The notes beneath the pieces are model-generated. The model was not told the origin of the DNA. It saw nothing but the letters and a program-made list of their open reading frames with translations, and did not search any database. The translations under genes and the position numbers were made by a program. Source: Saccharina japonica (Eukaryota; Sar; Phaeophyceae; Laminariales; Laminariaceae). From it: 64,000 nt of DNA. Below, one piece after another: positions 10,631 to 21,975 of this stretch (positions are counted from its first letter, which is position 1; every line of letters begins with the position of its first letter). The stretch spans positions 5,100 to 69,099 of the forward strand of contig MEHQ01000633.1 in NCBI GenBank assembly GCA_008828725.1. Direction: 5' to 3'.

Positions 10631-12551
10631 CATAATATCCACGTCGCCAAGAAAACCAGCTGCGAAATTCGTCCTACACGTAAACAGGGGTGTGTTATCT
10701 TACGCGTTACATCATACGGTACCGGTATAACTTAGGGCTATGGTATAGTACGAGTACAATACCGGCTGTATGAGCACACCGCCTTTTTTTGGGAACCGAA
10801 ATTATTTTCCCCTATACGAGTACTCACATCAAGTGATGTCCTTGTAGATATTTCTTTGTTCGCCCCCCTTGGGGTCGAGTGGAGATTAGAATCTCACCAT
10901 ATAATATGGAGATCAGAGGGCATGCACGTCTACGACTATGACACTCACTCGTGTGCCGCCCGTATTATGTACGTACCAGGTATATGAACACTCGTACGGG
11001 GAGCGTCGAACATGAACTACGAAAAGCAGCGCTGCAAGTATGATATATATACTCCTACATAGGTTGGGGGGTTCTCTATTAGTGATATAGTAGGGCACCG
11101 GTTCCCTCCCCCAGGCCATGGGTCACAACACAACAGCAGTCGCCCTCTCGTGTATTGCGGGTTGGTTCTTAACGCTTCCTACAGAACGAACAATGTACCG
11201 CGTTAACGCATGTATAACATAATAGCAGCAGCGACAACAACACTCAGCACGAGAGCAGCAGCTATCAACTTCACGTCTATTAATAGTTAACTGCAGGCAT
11301 CGCCTGTCAGTATAGGACTACGTACCAGTAGACAACAAGCAGTAGTCACTACGCAGTCTATACCGATAGGTTTCCCCTCGGATGCAGTCAATCATACTGG
11401 TACGAGTATCATTACCAGGGAATACGTACTACGTACGTTGTTGCTTCCGGGTCAGTGCCGCTTTATGCAGCAACGCAAACAAAAAGAAACAGCACAAAGC
11501 AGGACTCTTGCCACGAGTACTTTCAGTAGAACGCAAGGCTCCAGACTCTAGACCCCGCAAACAACCAAATACCGGTACGTATGTACAAAGTACCAAAAGT
11601 CCAAAAGTATTTGAAAAACAAATTGAAAAAAAAAATCTGAAAAACGAAAAAGAAAATACAAAAAAAGAACATAAAAAAAGAAAACAAGAACAAAAACTGA
11701 AAAAAAAACAAAATAGTTACAAACGTACGAGTGCCAGCTTGTGGTTTTACGCGCATGGTATCGGATCAAACACTAAACGCTACCCGACTACCCGCCGGGT
11801 ACAGCAATTGCATCTCGATCCCAGATTCTGGAGTATTATGACGGGTATGGTCTTCGAGGGAGGCACTATTAACAACGGTAATACATACCCGTTGGTAGGT
11901 TCTGCGCGTTCTGTTGTGTCTGCCGGTAAATACTCAGGTAAATACTCAGGTAAACAGCAGTACGAGGAACCCGGGAAACTATGTATGATACGCAGGTATT
12001 TGGCTCTCTACCCAAGGTGTATACCCGCCCGACAGGCCGGGTACATACATAGAAGAAAAAAAAACGGGAATATTATAGCGTGTCGAGTCTCGACCCCGAA
12101 TTATCAAGAAAAAAGAAAAAGAAAAAACGTCAGATCGAATTTTCCCTCGAAACTCATCTATGCAAGATGTGTTATAATACAGCAGCAGTAGTGATACTCG
12201 TACTTCGATCGCGCGTACACACTACGTTCATAAGGGGGGGTGTAGTTTTTACAGCAGTTGTCTACAAAAATATGACGGTACGAAATATATATATTGGTAC
12301 CAGGTACGTCGTACCACATTAACACGGGTACGGGAATGTCTCGACCCCAGATTATATAATATCACCGCGTGTACCGGAATGGGGGGCGGTCATAAGTGAT
12401 GGATTATATATAATAAAAAAATTAAAAAAAACAACAGCTGTGAGCTCGAGGATTTCGTCGAAGCTCATGATGGATTATATATACCAGGTATAATTTATAC
12501 ACCAGGGTAGGAGGATAGTATAAAGCCTCAAGACTCTATTACGAGGGACCA

Positions 12552-12630
12552 TAGTAAATAGGACCAAATGTTGTTGATAAAAATAGGTAAATGTATAGGC
12601 TTTTATGTGTACCGTAGGTCCTATTTACTA
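12552..12630. repeat. MITE-A copy
   Basis: TAGTAAATAGGACC...GGTCCTATTTACTA, near-perfect terminal repeats in the same family as 3,313-3,390. Confidence 0.9.
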
Positions 12631-12673
12631 GTGTTTACTATGCTCCTTGCCCGTAATCGTAACGTAGCCTTAC

Positions 12674-12815
12674 CGCGAGCGCCGCTGAGGGTGGGGCTTC
12701 CCGTGTTGAACTCGTTGGCGATATCGAATTCCTCGCCCTCGAAGTATGCAAGGTCGCCGAAATCGAGGTCTTCCACTTCCACGCCGAGGGCTGCCGCAAC
12801 TTCGGCCAAAGCCAC
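12674..12815 (-). CDS. Exon 5 of the large membrane protein gene
   Basis: This 142-nt exon (47 codons plus 1) lies between acceptor CCGAAAAG and donor GTAAGG. It encodes VALAEVAAALGVEVEDLDFG and an acidic continuation ending TGSPTLSGAR, typical of a juxtamembrane extracellular segment. It enters in phase 0 from exon 4 and leaves in phase 1. The only nearby exon that accepts phase 1 and carries the expected transmembrane helix is at 6,267-6,457, which lies on the opposite strand. Codon use and acidity are unlike the flanking intron, which is full of GACGGAAA-type simple sequence. Confidence 0.65.
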
Positions 12816-14281
12816 CTTTTCGGCGAGCGAGCAAGCGAGTGACCGGAGGTAGGGGGGCAAGAAATGCCGACGGGCGGAAAGACCGACAGGAACGCGGAAG
12901 GACATACACGGACGGAAAGACGGACACACGAAAAAGATCGACGAAAAGTCGAACGGAGAGACAGACAGACAGACGGAAATACCGATGGAAAGACGGATGA
13001 AAATACCGACGGAAACACGAACGGAAAGACGGACAGGAAGACCAGCGGAAAGACGGACGGACGGACGGAAAAAAAAACACCACCGAACAAACCGAACCCG
13101 GTAGGCAGGCAGGCAGGCAACAGAAGAAGGGCAACACGCACAAGAACAGAAGAGGCAGGAAAAAGACGCCAAGAAAGGAGCAAGGGGACAGGGTAAAAGG
13201 GAGGGGGGGGGGGTTAGGGGCGGGGTCGCGGGAGGGGAAAGTCAGCCGACTTGCGCCGGTAAAAAATACGTGCAGCCATGCGAGGCCCCTCAAGCACAGG
13301 GGGGAGGGAGGAGAGGGGCAAGAGAGGTAGGCAGACATGAGAGACGGGTAGACAAAGACAGTGATAGAGATAGAGACGGATAGAAGACGGACAGACAAAG
13401 ACAGGAACACCAAATGAAGAAAAAGGAAGGAGGAAAAACGGACAAAGACAACACAAATCACAAAACACACGCGGCAGGCACACACACACGACATTCAGGA
13501 GAACCCACCTGCTCCGCCCTCTCGAGCGGACAGGACTAGTTGTTTAAACTAAACGGTAATGCCGAGCCCTGAAAAAACACACACGAAAAAGACAAGCAAA
13601 TGTATCTACAATTTACCAGTTCTTGTTGTTGCTGTAGTTTTCAGTCAAGTAAACTCAACGCCAAACAAAAAAGAGTCGTGTCAATGCGCGGCCACAAGAC
13701 AGACTCCAAAAATTCAAGAGCGTGGAAGAACAAAGCGAACCACGAGAAAATCAAAGATTACCTTACGTACATACTTCAATATACATATCAGGTGTCATAC
13801 GTAGACAAAGCTAAAGCATTAAGGAGAATTTGCACATACTAAAGCAGTAGTAAACAGCAGCAGCAATGTTAAAAAAACAACACGAATAACTACAGCAGCA
13901 AGCAGCACTACCAGTAGTATACCGCTAGGATGCGGGTCATCGCACAGGGGTGGCGATCGTTTTTCAACACCCGTTTTCTCGATCACGGTAAGGGTGGGTG
14001 TCTCATTTACTAAGTCGAACGCTAAGATTTCGGATGGCTCTCGACCAGATATTTTCCGAAAAACTATTTTTTCCTTGTTCGGTACTTCTTGTTCGGTACT
14101 TCTTGTTCGGTACTGGCTGTATTGACAAACTTCCCGCTTGCCCAGAAACCGGGCGTTGAAAAAACCAAACAAAAAACCATCGCACCCGTGTGCGATAAGA
14201 TAACCCACGTCCTTCCACGGGCACCGTCAGCATCTCATAATTCCTCGTAGAATAACCACGAGCCCTCCCTCGATTTCTCAC
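12816..14281 (-). other. Intron 4 with GACGGAAA simple sequence
   Basis: About 12,880-13,090 is built of GACGGAAAGACGGAC-like short repeats. TTGTTCGGTACTTC is repeated near 14,075-14,110. Long antisense frames here arise from the low-complexity sequence. Confidence 0.6.
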
Positions 14282-14548
14282 CGGGTCCGCGATCTTGTTG
14301 AACAGCGCTGCCGCCTGCTTTGACCCCGTAAGCTCAACCGTATCTTCCCCCGTCGGGATCTCGAACTCCACGTCTTCGAAGTCCGCTAAACGCCTCCGCA
14401 GCTGCCACGCCGGTCGCTGCTGCTGCCGCTGCGGCATCCACGTCGCCGTTCCCGGCGCCGTTCCGGGTACCGTTCCCGGTCCCGCCGCCGCCGCCACCGC
14501 CAGCCCCGCCAGCATGCGCGCCGTGTTTATCCTTTGGAGAATCACGGA
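14282..14548 (-). CDS. Exon 4 of the large membrane protein gene
   Basis: This 267-nt, phase-0 exon lies between an AG at 14,550-14,549 and the donor GTGAGA. It encodes SVILQRINTARMLAGLAVAAAA, a Gly/Thr/Pro/Gln-rich insertion, then ADFEDVEFEIPTGEDTVELT and KQAAALFNKIADP. The acidic beta-strand-plus-helix pattern together with exon 5 (ALAEVAAALGVEVEDLDFG) resembles short repeated ectodomain modules of stramenopile surface proteins, though I cannot name the family. Exon 3 ends in phase 0 and exon 5 starts in phase 0, so the reading frame is continuous. A slightly different acceptor (AAG at about 14,556) is possible but would break the phase match. Confidence 0.6.
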
Positions 14549-15719
14549 CTCGGGCCCTTCCGGACAGGTGTAAAGCAGACATACCGCCTGACGTTCCGTT
14601 GGGTTGGGTTGGGTTGGGTTCGGGGTTGAGTTTTATTGGGTTGGGTTGGGTTTGTTTTCGGTCAAGTGTTCAGAAGGCTCTCGACCGAATGTTCTTTCCG
14701 AATACACCTTGTTCGGTACCGGCAACCTTACCATGCCGGAAAAATCAAGCGCTGACAAAACGATCGCACCCTCAATGCTCTTTACGGAACTACATCAGAA
14801 GGCGTCCATCGTGCCGACTTTTGGGCAACAAGATCCCGGGTTTTCTGTGTTCATTGGCCAAGACCAAACAAACCCGACAGAGCATACCTACGTGCAGCAG
14901 TACCAGGTAGGAATTCCAGTTGGAGTGAAGCATTTGTGTGCCCTACGATCTTACTGGTACATATCAACCATTCCGTAGGATCAACCATTCCTTCGGATCT
15001 ATGCCACGTGGAAAACAATAAAAACATTACTATTAATATCATACTATCTGTCGTCTGTCGTACCTGCTGCTGTGCGTGGACTGGTCAGAGTCAGAGGGGC
15101 TGGTTTTCACTTTTAAGTTTGTTTTACCAGGCAGTATATTACATCACTTTTGATGGAAGTATACTGCTGTACCTCACACAGCTTGCAAACATATGAGCTT
15201 TTCAGGGGAAAAAATAAAACTCGATCTCATCATCACAGAGCTGACGTGTTTTTCTCTTTGTTTTCAAATATCGTACGTGCGTACGAAGCGCTTCGGCGTC
15301 AATAAAATAAATCTGTGGCCGTCTGTGGTCTGTGGTCGTCTTCTTCGCGCTGTGCTTTCCGGGGGGGGCACCGAGCCGTCTTCACATTGTTACAAAAAAA
15401 TGGTCGGGGGTGCGTACGAGATCAGCATTCTTTATTATAATAATTGAATCCTTCGTATATCATTAATAGTACGTCAGTCTCGAAGGCTACAGCGGGGACA
15501 CGAGTAGTACTACAAAACTACAGCAGCGCTCATGCTGTTATATACTCCTTTTCGATGGCGAGATCGGTACGTAGAGATCGGTGATAGACGGTAGAGTCGG
15601 ACTGACAAGATACAAGATATGTATATATGGAACACTTCGCGAAGGGTTTAGGATCGGATTTGTTGACGGATTTTTGTTGTCGATCTCACGTTCTATATTT
15701 AACCCACTTTGGACGCAAA

Positions 15720-15766
15720 TGTAAGGACTGTTGGCGAAAGAATATAAATATGAACCGGTCCTTACA
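15720..15766. repeat. MITE-C copy (GTAAGGACCGTT inverted repeat)
   Basis: TGTAAGGACTGTT...AACCGGTCCTTACA, about 47 bp. Other copies lie at 16,692-16,740, 42,464-42,512 and 53,668-53,714. Confidence 0.8.
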
Positions 15767-16082
15767 ATTCCGTCCAGAATGGCACCATACATATAATACC
15801 ATATGTTACGTCCTTTACGTTCTCCCATAACCTCCTTAACAACAATCTCAATGTTCTCAAAGTAATCCTGGCGATATCATGATACTTGGTATATTTACAG
15901 CTTGTCGCCTGTCGCCACGAAAAGGAGAGAGGGCTACTGCAGTAGTGATGCTGCTGTACTACCGTTTCCCGAAGATTTGCGGCGGGTGACGCACAGCCCC
16001 TCTCCACTCGATATGAGATCCCATCTTGCCAGGCCCATTAGAACGAGCATATTTTAATTTTAATTAGAAAAAAAAAAAAAAA

Positions 16083-16160
16083 CAGCTGTGAGATCTCGGT
16101 GAGATCGAGGATTTCGTCGAAACTCATCTTTGCAAGCTGAGTGTGAAATATTTACGAAAA
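16083..16160 (+). repeat. Interspersed repeat family B
   Basis: Consensus AGCTGTGAGATCGAGGATTT, TCGTCGAAACTCAT, TTGCAAGCTGAGTGTGA. Copies lie at 16,566-16,652 (+), 17,962-18,046 (-), 44,336-44,407 (-) and a partial copy at 12,432-12,472. Some extend into CTTCGATCGCGCGT. Confidence 0.75.
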
Positions 16161-17039
16161 ACTATTAAAAAAAACTGTGAGATCGAGAATTCAGCCGAAC
16201 CTCTCGTAACTCCTTCCCCCCCCCTAAGGATAAAGTGACAATAGTGGCAGCCAGGCCTAAGAACGATTATATCCATCAATGTTACGAGTACTACGTACTC
16301 GTATAAATCTCATACATATATATACTTCGAATACTTCGAATAAACATTTACCCCTGCTGTATACACGTACGTACAACAGAAGTAGTATTGCAAAGCAGCC
16401 AGCTTTAGGTTCTCGTACCGACTGCGCGTACGGTATCAGGTATGTTCTAAGCCCATTCCAAGCTTCGCAAGCTGCATGGCATTACACTGACTGGGGTCGC
16501 GCGTGTTGCACTCACATGTATCGTATACCTGTCAAAATATCAATATTTATAAAGTTAACAAAAAAACACAGCTGTGAGATCGAGGACTTTCGTCGAAACT
16601 CATTTCTGCAAGCTGAGTGGGATACTTCGTCGATCGCGCGTGTTTACGGGTTTTATGCAGTAGTATCAACACATACCACTTTGCCCCGAAATATAAGACC
16701 GTTTGGAGCAAATGTTTGTATACACAACCGGTCCTTACATTTTGGGGACAAAGAGTGGTATCCGTTAGGCGGGGGGGGTGACTCCCCTGGGTGCTACCAT
16801 TTTCTAGAGGCTCGGCAAGCAGCGGTAGCCATTACCGTCAATAGAACCGCTCTTACAGGGGCTGATCGCGACATTTCCCCAAATTTCAATCTCGGCCGAT
16901 GTCATCCTGAGCAAGGAAACTACTATTAAAACAGTAATCCTGGACGGGTTTGTCAAAAAAAGGGGTGATTTTGAAATTTGGCCAAAAATATTCGACAGAA
17001 TTGACTTGGCGGACAGAGAGGCAGAAGACTCTCTTTTGG

Positions 17040-17345
17040 TATGTAGGGCTGTGAGTCAGCTGCCGTAAAAGTCGCCGACGGGTCCATAGTTGGTCACCGA
17101 CTCAGCAGAGCTTACCACGTTTTCGAGATTTGGTCTGATTGGCTTAGGGTTTATTTAGCCTCGGGGTTAGTTGTAGTCGTCTCGTACACAGCAGGATTGT
17201 GTATCGAACAAGTTTCCTCGAAAAAGTGGTAAGCAACCCTCCACCGACTACTTATTCGTTGGTCACCGACTATTAATAGCTGTTAGTTGGGACACCAACT
17301 AGCTAATAGTTGAGTCACCGACTAGCGATTAGTTGGCCAGCAAAA
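17040..17345. repeat. CACCGACTA / TTAGTTGG element
   Basis: GTTGGTCACCGACT and related short inverted units are repeated between TAGGGCTGTGAGTCAGCTG and GATTAGTTGGCCAGC. A related stretch lies at 48,110-48,210. The adjoining GGAGGATCCCGC-GAAGGC segment (17,400-17,540, minus) matches 47,330-47,430 (plus). Confidence 0.55.
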
Positions 17346-17531
17346 AAAAAAAATTGCAGCGGAGCTGCCCGTCCGACCCACAGATGAGTCTATTTTGAGT
17401 TTCTTCCCTGGTTGTCGAACGCCTCCTTCGATTCCATCATACTTTTGTGTGAAAATAAAGTGAGTCCAGATAGTTTGGCTCTGGTGGTGCCTTCGGCGGG
17501 ATCCTCCGGCCGGAAGCGCCCGCGTTCCGTC

Positions 17532-17610
17532 TCGAAAGGGATGCATGCGTGGTCAATGGTCAAATGACTACGCCAAGCAAACAAATGAGTACGCCCCCCT
17601 CTATGGACAT
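17532..17610 (+). mobile_element. LINE-type 3' end fragment with C-rich tail
   Basis: TCTCGAAAGGGATGC, GGTCAATGGTCAAATGACTA and AAATGAGTACGCCCCC match the 3' ends of the LINE remnants at 29,232 and 30,753 on the other strand. Confidence 0.7.
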
Positions 17611-18898
17611 ACTTCGACTATATACGGCCATGCATGAATATGAAGTGCACCCCCTCGCCCCCTCTTGGTCTGGCCCCCTCTCGGTCTCGGGGCGTTATTT
17701 TTTGCCTCTCTTCGCCCGCCTGAGTTTAGTCGACTAAAGTCATGTCAGCCCGCCTGACTTCAGTCGGCTGAAGCCAGGTGTTACGAGTTACGAGGGAACA
17801 TTCCAAATTGTCGGAGCCACTTAAGGATTATCTAAGGGATTTGCAAAAAGCGTTTTGGATTTTGGTGACGTGTTGGATTCTATCGCTTCCTATTTTTGTT
17901 CTCATGTACAAATATACGATATGTGTATCCTGCATGAGGCATGAGGCCATCTAAAACCTGCACGAGCACACGCGATCGAAGTATCACACACAGCTTGCAA
18001 AATATGAGTTTCGACGAAAATCCTCGATCTCACAGCTTGGTACGGCTGTTTTTGTATTTTAATATATAGATCAGAATCAAATATTGTTTTTTGTAAGCAC
18101 AAGTAGATACACGATTTTTGGGTCCATCCTGGGTTCTGAATACTAGTTAAATAGTTAATAGTAATATAAGCCCCCCGTAGTATTAATAGTTGGAAGGCTT
18201 CGCCACCGCACTATTACGGAGGACCTTAGAGTAAATCGTAGGACCAAAAATTGTTAGCAAAAATGGGTGAATATATAGGTTTTTACATACAAGAACGCCA
18301 ACTTACAATCGAACCCATACGTCCAACAAGTATTGGGGACAAAGTACTTGGTATTAGAATAAGATTTTTTGCGGTGTTTCTAAAGGGTTAGCCTCTCTTG
18401 TTTTGGTGTTGGCGCTGTTGGTTATTAACCCCTTTAGAACCGGTCATACGTTTTTGGGGACAAACCACTTGGAATTAGTGTGGGATACGTTTTGCAGTTC
18501 CGCCTGCCAGGGTACCAGGTATATAGTTATTCTATGCACGGGTATTCTATGTATGTACATATATATTATACGAGAACGAGGAGTACATCTCTACGATCTG
18601 GTCAAGATATCTATGGTCCGATATTGGAAGACCAAGAAAACAAGAGGCTCGCGCTCCGCTCTCGCACGTCTCATTACTAACATAATATGTCAAAATCGAG
18701 GAAGGACCAAATATTAAAATCTGGTAAGTTCCGCGTACGACTGAGATTCATGAGTTTCACTTTTGAAGAAACGCAAGCTGGATGAAGCGCCTTCCAAAAA
18801 ATCAAAAGAACATATTTTGCTATTTTGCTATTTCTTGGGACGGAGCATGGATCGTTTCGCCCACATGTATTTACGATATACCTGGTCAGTGGTAGGAC

Positions 18899-19074
18899 CA
18901 AAGATGGGGAATGACGGCACGTCACCAAAAAAACGAGTAGCCGTCACAGCCTACGGCCGCAGTGTCTGCACTAAAACCAAGTTACGTGTTTATTGCCGTC
19001 ACGTCACCAAAAAACGGCCGTATTGCCGTCACGTCACATGTCACATGATATATCGCCGCCATTCCCCATCTTTG
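18899..19074. mobile_element. MITE with CAAAGATGGGGAATG termini and 8-bp target duplication
   Basis: The termini CAAAGATGGGGAATG and CATTCCCCATCTTTG are perfect inverted repeats. They are flanked directly by GGTAGGAC at 18,891-18,898 and 19,075-19,082, an 8-bp target-site duplication. The interior carries repeated GCCGTCACGTCACC. It shares its termini with the 2 kb element at 34,573-36,609. Confidence 0.9.
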
Positions 19075-20815
19075 GGTAGGACGGGGGACGGATCGTTTCG
19101 TCCACTGCTCTCTGCCCTCTTGCTTTCTTTGTGTTGGTTGGTGGTTGATCACAAAATAGGTTGGTGTTGGTTGGCTGGTTGATGACTCGTAGGTTTTTGG
19201 GGGTTAACGGGGGCGGTGCGGTGTTCGTATTTCAGGGCCTCCTTTGGCTTTTTGGGGGGGGCGTCACAACGTCACAACCTTCGGCGAGACGGAAGAGGCC
19301 AAAACTAAAGGAGGCGTCGTACGAACGTATCATACGTACGTACCGGTAAATATGGCGATCCTGTGATCTACCATCATCGGGGATGATGACCCTGAAAAAA
19401 CTAAAAACGAGGTCGTAACCGACTCGCCGACTGGACTGGACTGGGCTGGAGGCACGCCGCACGCCGCACGCCGCACACTATATACGGCAGCAGAGGGCTA
19501 CAGCAGCAGGGCTACGATACATCATGACATGGGCTACAGGCTGCAGGGCACGACGTCCCGTGAAGTGGTGGTGCGAGGGGATACCCCCGCCACGACCTGC
19601 CGAGCCGCCCGCTCTCGTAAGCTCTCTCTGTATATAGCACTGAAACGAGCATTTGACAAAATAAATATCGGACCCGCCCCAGGCTTTCAATTTCGCCCCG
19701 CACGGGAAGAGGGGCTCCGACCGAGCTACCAATGATATATAGATGCACCATTTATACTCGGAGCAACTCTCAACACACACACACACACACAAAATACGTA
19801 CGTACAAAAAAAAGGCTACGGGATGCTGCTGCTGCTGCTGTGGTGTTACTTGCTGCTTCCGTATCAGCTTGAGTATACACGTGCGTATGATAAAACACAT
19901 CACACACAGACGACGTCAACCATGTGGTCCTAATCTCCTACGTACGATTCGATTGTTTCTGTGTTTCATTTTTTATACTTGTAAATCCTGAGAATGGAAC
20001 ATTCTAGCCGGACTTCCGACCACCGCCGTCAGTGGGCGATGAGTTCACGCGAGAAACCGATCTCGTAATAAACTTAAATTTTAAATTTTGCAAGGATCGC
20101 TGTGGTCTTTCCATCTACACAGCAGCAGCAGCACATGGTACTGCATGGTATGGTATAATAAGATGTGGTTGTGGTCAGGGTGCGACGTTGCGAAGAAGTA
20201 TTTATATTTCTAAAGGGTATAAAAGTGCCGTGCTCACGATATACCGAGCTCGGTGCATATGTCCATACCTGGGATCTGATACGTACGAGCACATACCAGG
20301 TATCGGTGAAAATCACCCCAAGAAAAACACCCGTGAACACAACGCGTGCAAACACGCCAACCACACACAATTCTTGGAACATGAATAACTCACAGATAGT
20401 ACCCGGTAGGTATGATATGCATGATAAGAGGCAGTACGAGCATCACGATGACGATCAATACTTTCGTCTGCTAATAATCCTGCTATGAATCCACTATAAA
20501 CTATAAACTGCTGTGCATACAACACCGCCGTAACAACATTGACGATCTATGCTTTCATAGCCAACGTGGAGAGATTTAAAAAAAAAAAAAAATGTAATAC
20601 AAAAAAAATACGGCAGCCCGCACCGGGACTCGTGTGATATACATACATGTACAACGCACCCGAATTTCCACCCTCCCCCCTCGCTCTCCCCCCGCCCGGC
20701 CCCCCAACAACCCGTATATACGTAGTCATATTACTACCGCCATGCATGATAATAAGCACTCCCCCCCCCCCCCAACTCCTTAACGCACAAAACACTAAAA
20801 ACCCACTCCTCTTAC

Positions 20816-21801
20816 CTCCTGGATGAGCGCGTCCTGCCCCTTCTCGTCGACCAGCTCATCGGACACGCCGGCCACAGATATCACGCCCTTCACAGAAGAC
20901 GGTCCCAGCTCGTTTGCCTCCCTCGTCGCCGCCGTCGGCGCGGCGCTGGGAGCTATGGTAGGGCCCGCCACCACAGCAGTCGGCATAACCGTGTGGGCAG
21001 GCGTAGGCGCGAGCGACAAGGGCGCCATGGTCGTCGGCCCCGGAGACGGAACCAAGGTAGGCGCAATCGAAAAAGGCGCCATGGTTGGCACCAGCGAGGG
21101 AGCCAGAGTGGGCCCCAGGGAGGGAGCCAGAGTGGGCACCAGCGAGGGGGCCGGGGAGAACAGGGTCGGCGTCGGGGTGGTCAGCGTGGGCGCGATGGTG
21201 GCGGCCAAAGACGGAGCCACCGTGAGGGCGTAAGACGGGGCCGGGGTCGGCACGGGCGTCATCACGACACCGTCCGGACAGGCGATAAACTCGCCGAATC
21301 CACAGAACCGGCAGAAAAAGTCCCCTCGGGCGTTGCATCCCAGCCCCCCGATCCGACAAGTGGAGTCGTCGAAACAGGTGAAGTACGTCGCCTCCAGGCA
21401 GGACGACGAACAGACCTCGCGGTCAGGCGGCGACGTCGGGGATGGGGTCGGCACCGGAGCCGGGGTAGGCCCGAGTCCGGTGCCGCACTCCACGAAGTCG
21501 CTGAACCCGCAGAACCGGCACAGCTGGTCGTTAAGGGCGTTGCACCCCAGCCCTCCGCCCTCGCAGCCCGGGTCGTTAAAGCAGCGCTGCGTGGAGGACC
21601 GAAGGCAAGACGAGCTGCAATCTTCCGCTAGCCTTCTCCTGCCCCCCGGTAGCCCCCGGGATTCGCCTCGCCCCTCTGCCCCGGCCACCACTCGAACCAC
21701 CGCCTCCTGCTCCATCTGCAACTCCTCCTCCCCGTTCCCCCGCAGCCAGTTCTCGTTATTTTCCGAGGTTCTAGCCGTCGCCGCCAGCGATCGCGGGTGC
21801 T
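20816..21801 (-). CDS. Exon 3: two 8-cysteine modules plus Thr/Pro/Ala-rich stalk (large membrane protein gene)
   Basis: This 986-nt exon (2 + 984) runs from an AG at 21,803-21,802 to donor GTAAGA, ending in phase 0 (DALIQE). Model residues 251-295 and 320-364 are two copies of a 45-residue module with eight cysteines at identical spacing. Its core is GGLGCNA followed by CRFCGF, starting CSSSC and ending in a final C. The modules are joined by a PTPAP-type linker and followed by about 120 residues of Pro/Ala/Thr/Ser repeats (TLAPSLGPTLAPSLVPT type), a likely O-glycosylated stalk. The last 25 residues (ISVAGVSDELVDEKGQDALI) begin a domain continued in exons 4-5. The module may be an adhesion or ligand-binding ectodomain; its family was not recognised. 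The cysteine spacing makes coding status secure; only the exact acceptor is uncertain. Confidence 0.85.
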
Positions 21802-21853
21802 CTCTGTTCACGAGACCCATCACGGTAACCGCCCCCTCCCCTCCACCCCTTAC

Positions 21854-21975
21854 CATCTCGCTTGGTGTGCAAACGCAGCTTGTGCGCGGACGGGACGTTG
21901 ACAGTCGGCGTGACATCCGACTCCATGCTCAAGAAAAAGTCCAACGCGAACATGGTCGCCAGCCTGCCCGAGCGA
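21854..21975 (-). CDS. Exon 2 of the large membrane protein gene
   Basis: This 122-nt exon (1 + 120 + 1) lies between the acceptor CCTCCAG and the strong donor GTAAGG. It encodes about 40 residues (RSGRLATMFALDFFLSMESD...TPTVNVPSAHKLRLHTKRD) that continue the extracellular beta-rich region of exon 1. Entry and exit phases match exons 1 and 3 exactly, which is the main evidence. The plus strand is also open here and ends at a GTACGTG donor-like site, so a plus-strand exon cannot be fully excluded. The two-sided phase match on the minus strand is preferred. Confidence 0.5.

Larger units (their letters stand above)
9985..12673 (-). other. Intronic DNA between exon 5 and the inverted-repeat region
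   Basis: No exon was recognised. It contains two diverged tandem copies of an AT-rich unit (10,285-10,490 and 10,494-10,630), an A-rich stretch at 11,620-11,715, a family-B repeat near 12,432-12,472 and a MITE-A at 12,552-12,630. Confidence 0.5.
14549..20815 (-). other. Intron 3 (6.3 kb), repeat rich
   Basis: No exon was recognised between exons 3 and 4. It carries family-B repeats, MITE-C, MITE-D, a LINE 3' tail fragment at 17,532-17,600, a TTGG(T)CACCGACTA element (17,040-17,345) and a target-site-flanked MITE at 18,899-19,074. Confidence 0.5.

Noticed and set aside
11382..12191. 269-residue plus-strand frame
   Set aside because: Lys-rich from an A-rich stretch, with repeat-derived sequence. 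No domain or splice support.
20993..21631. Plus-strand Arg/Gly-rich frame over the cysteine-module exon
   Set aside because: Shadow of the minus-strand exon with conserved cysteine spacing.
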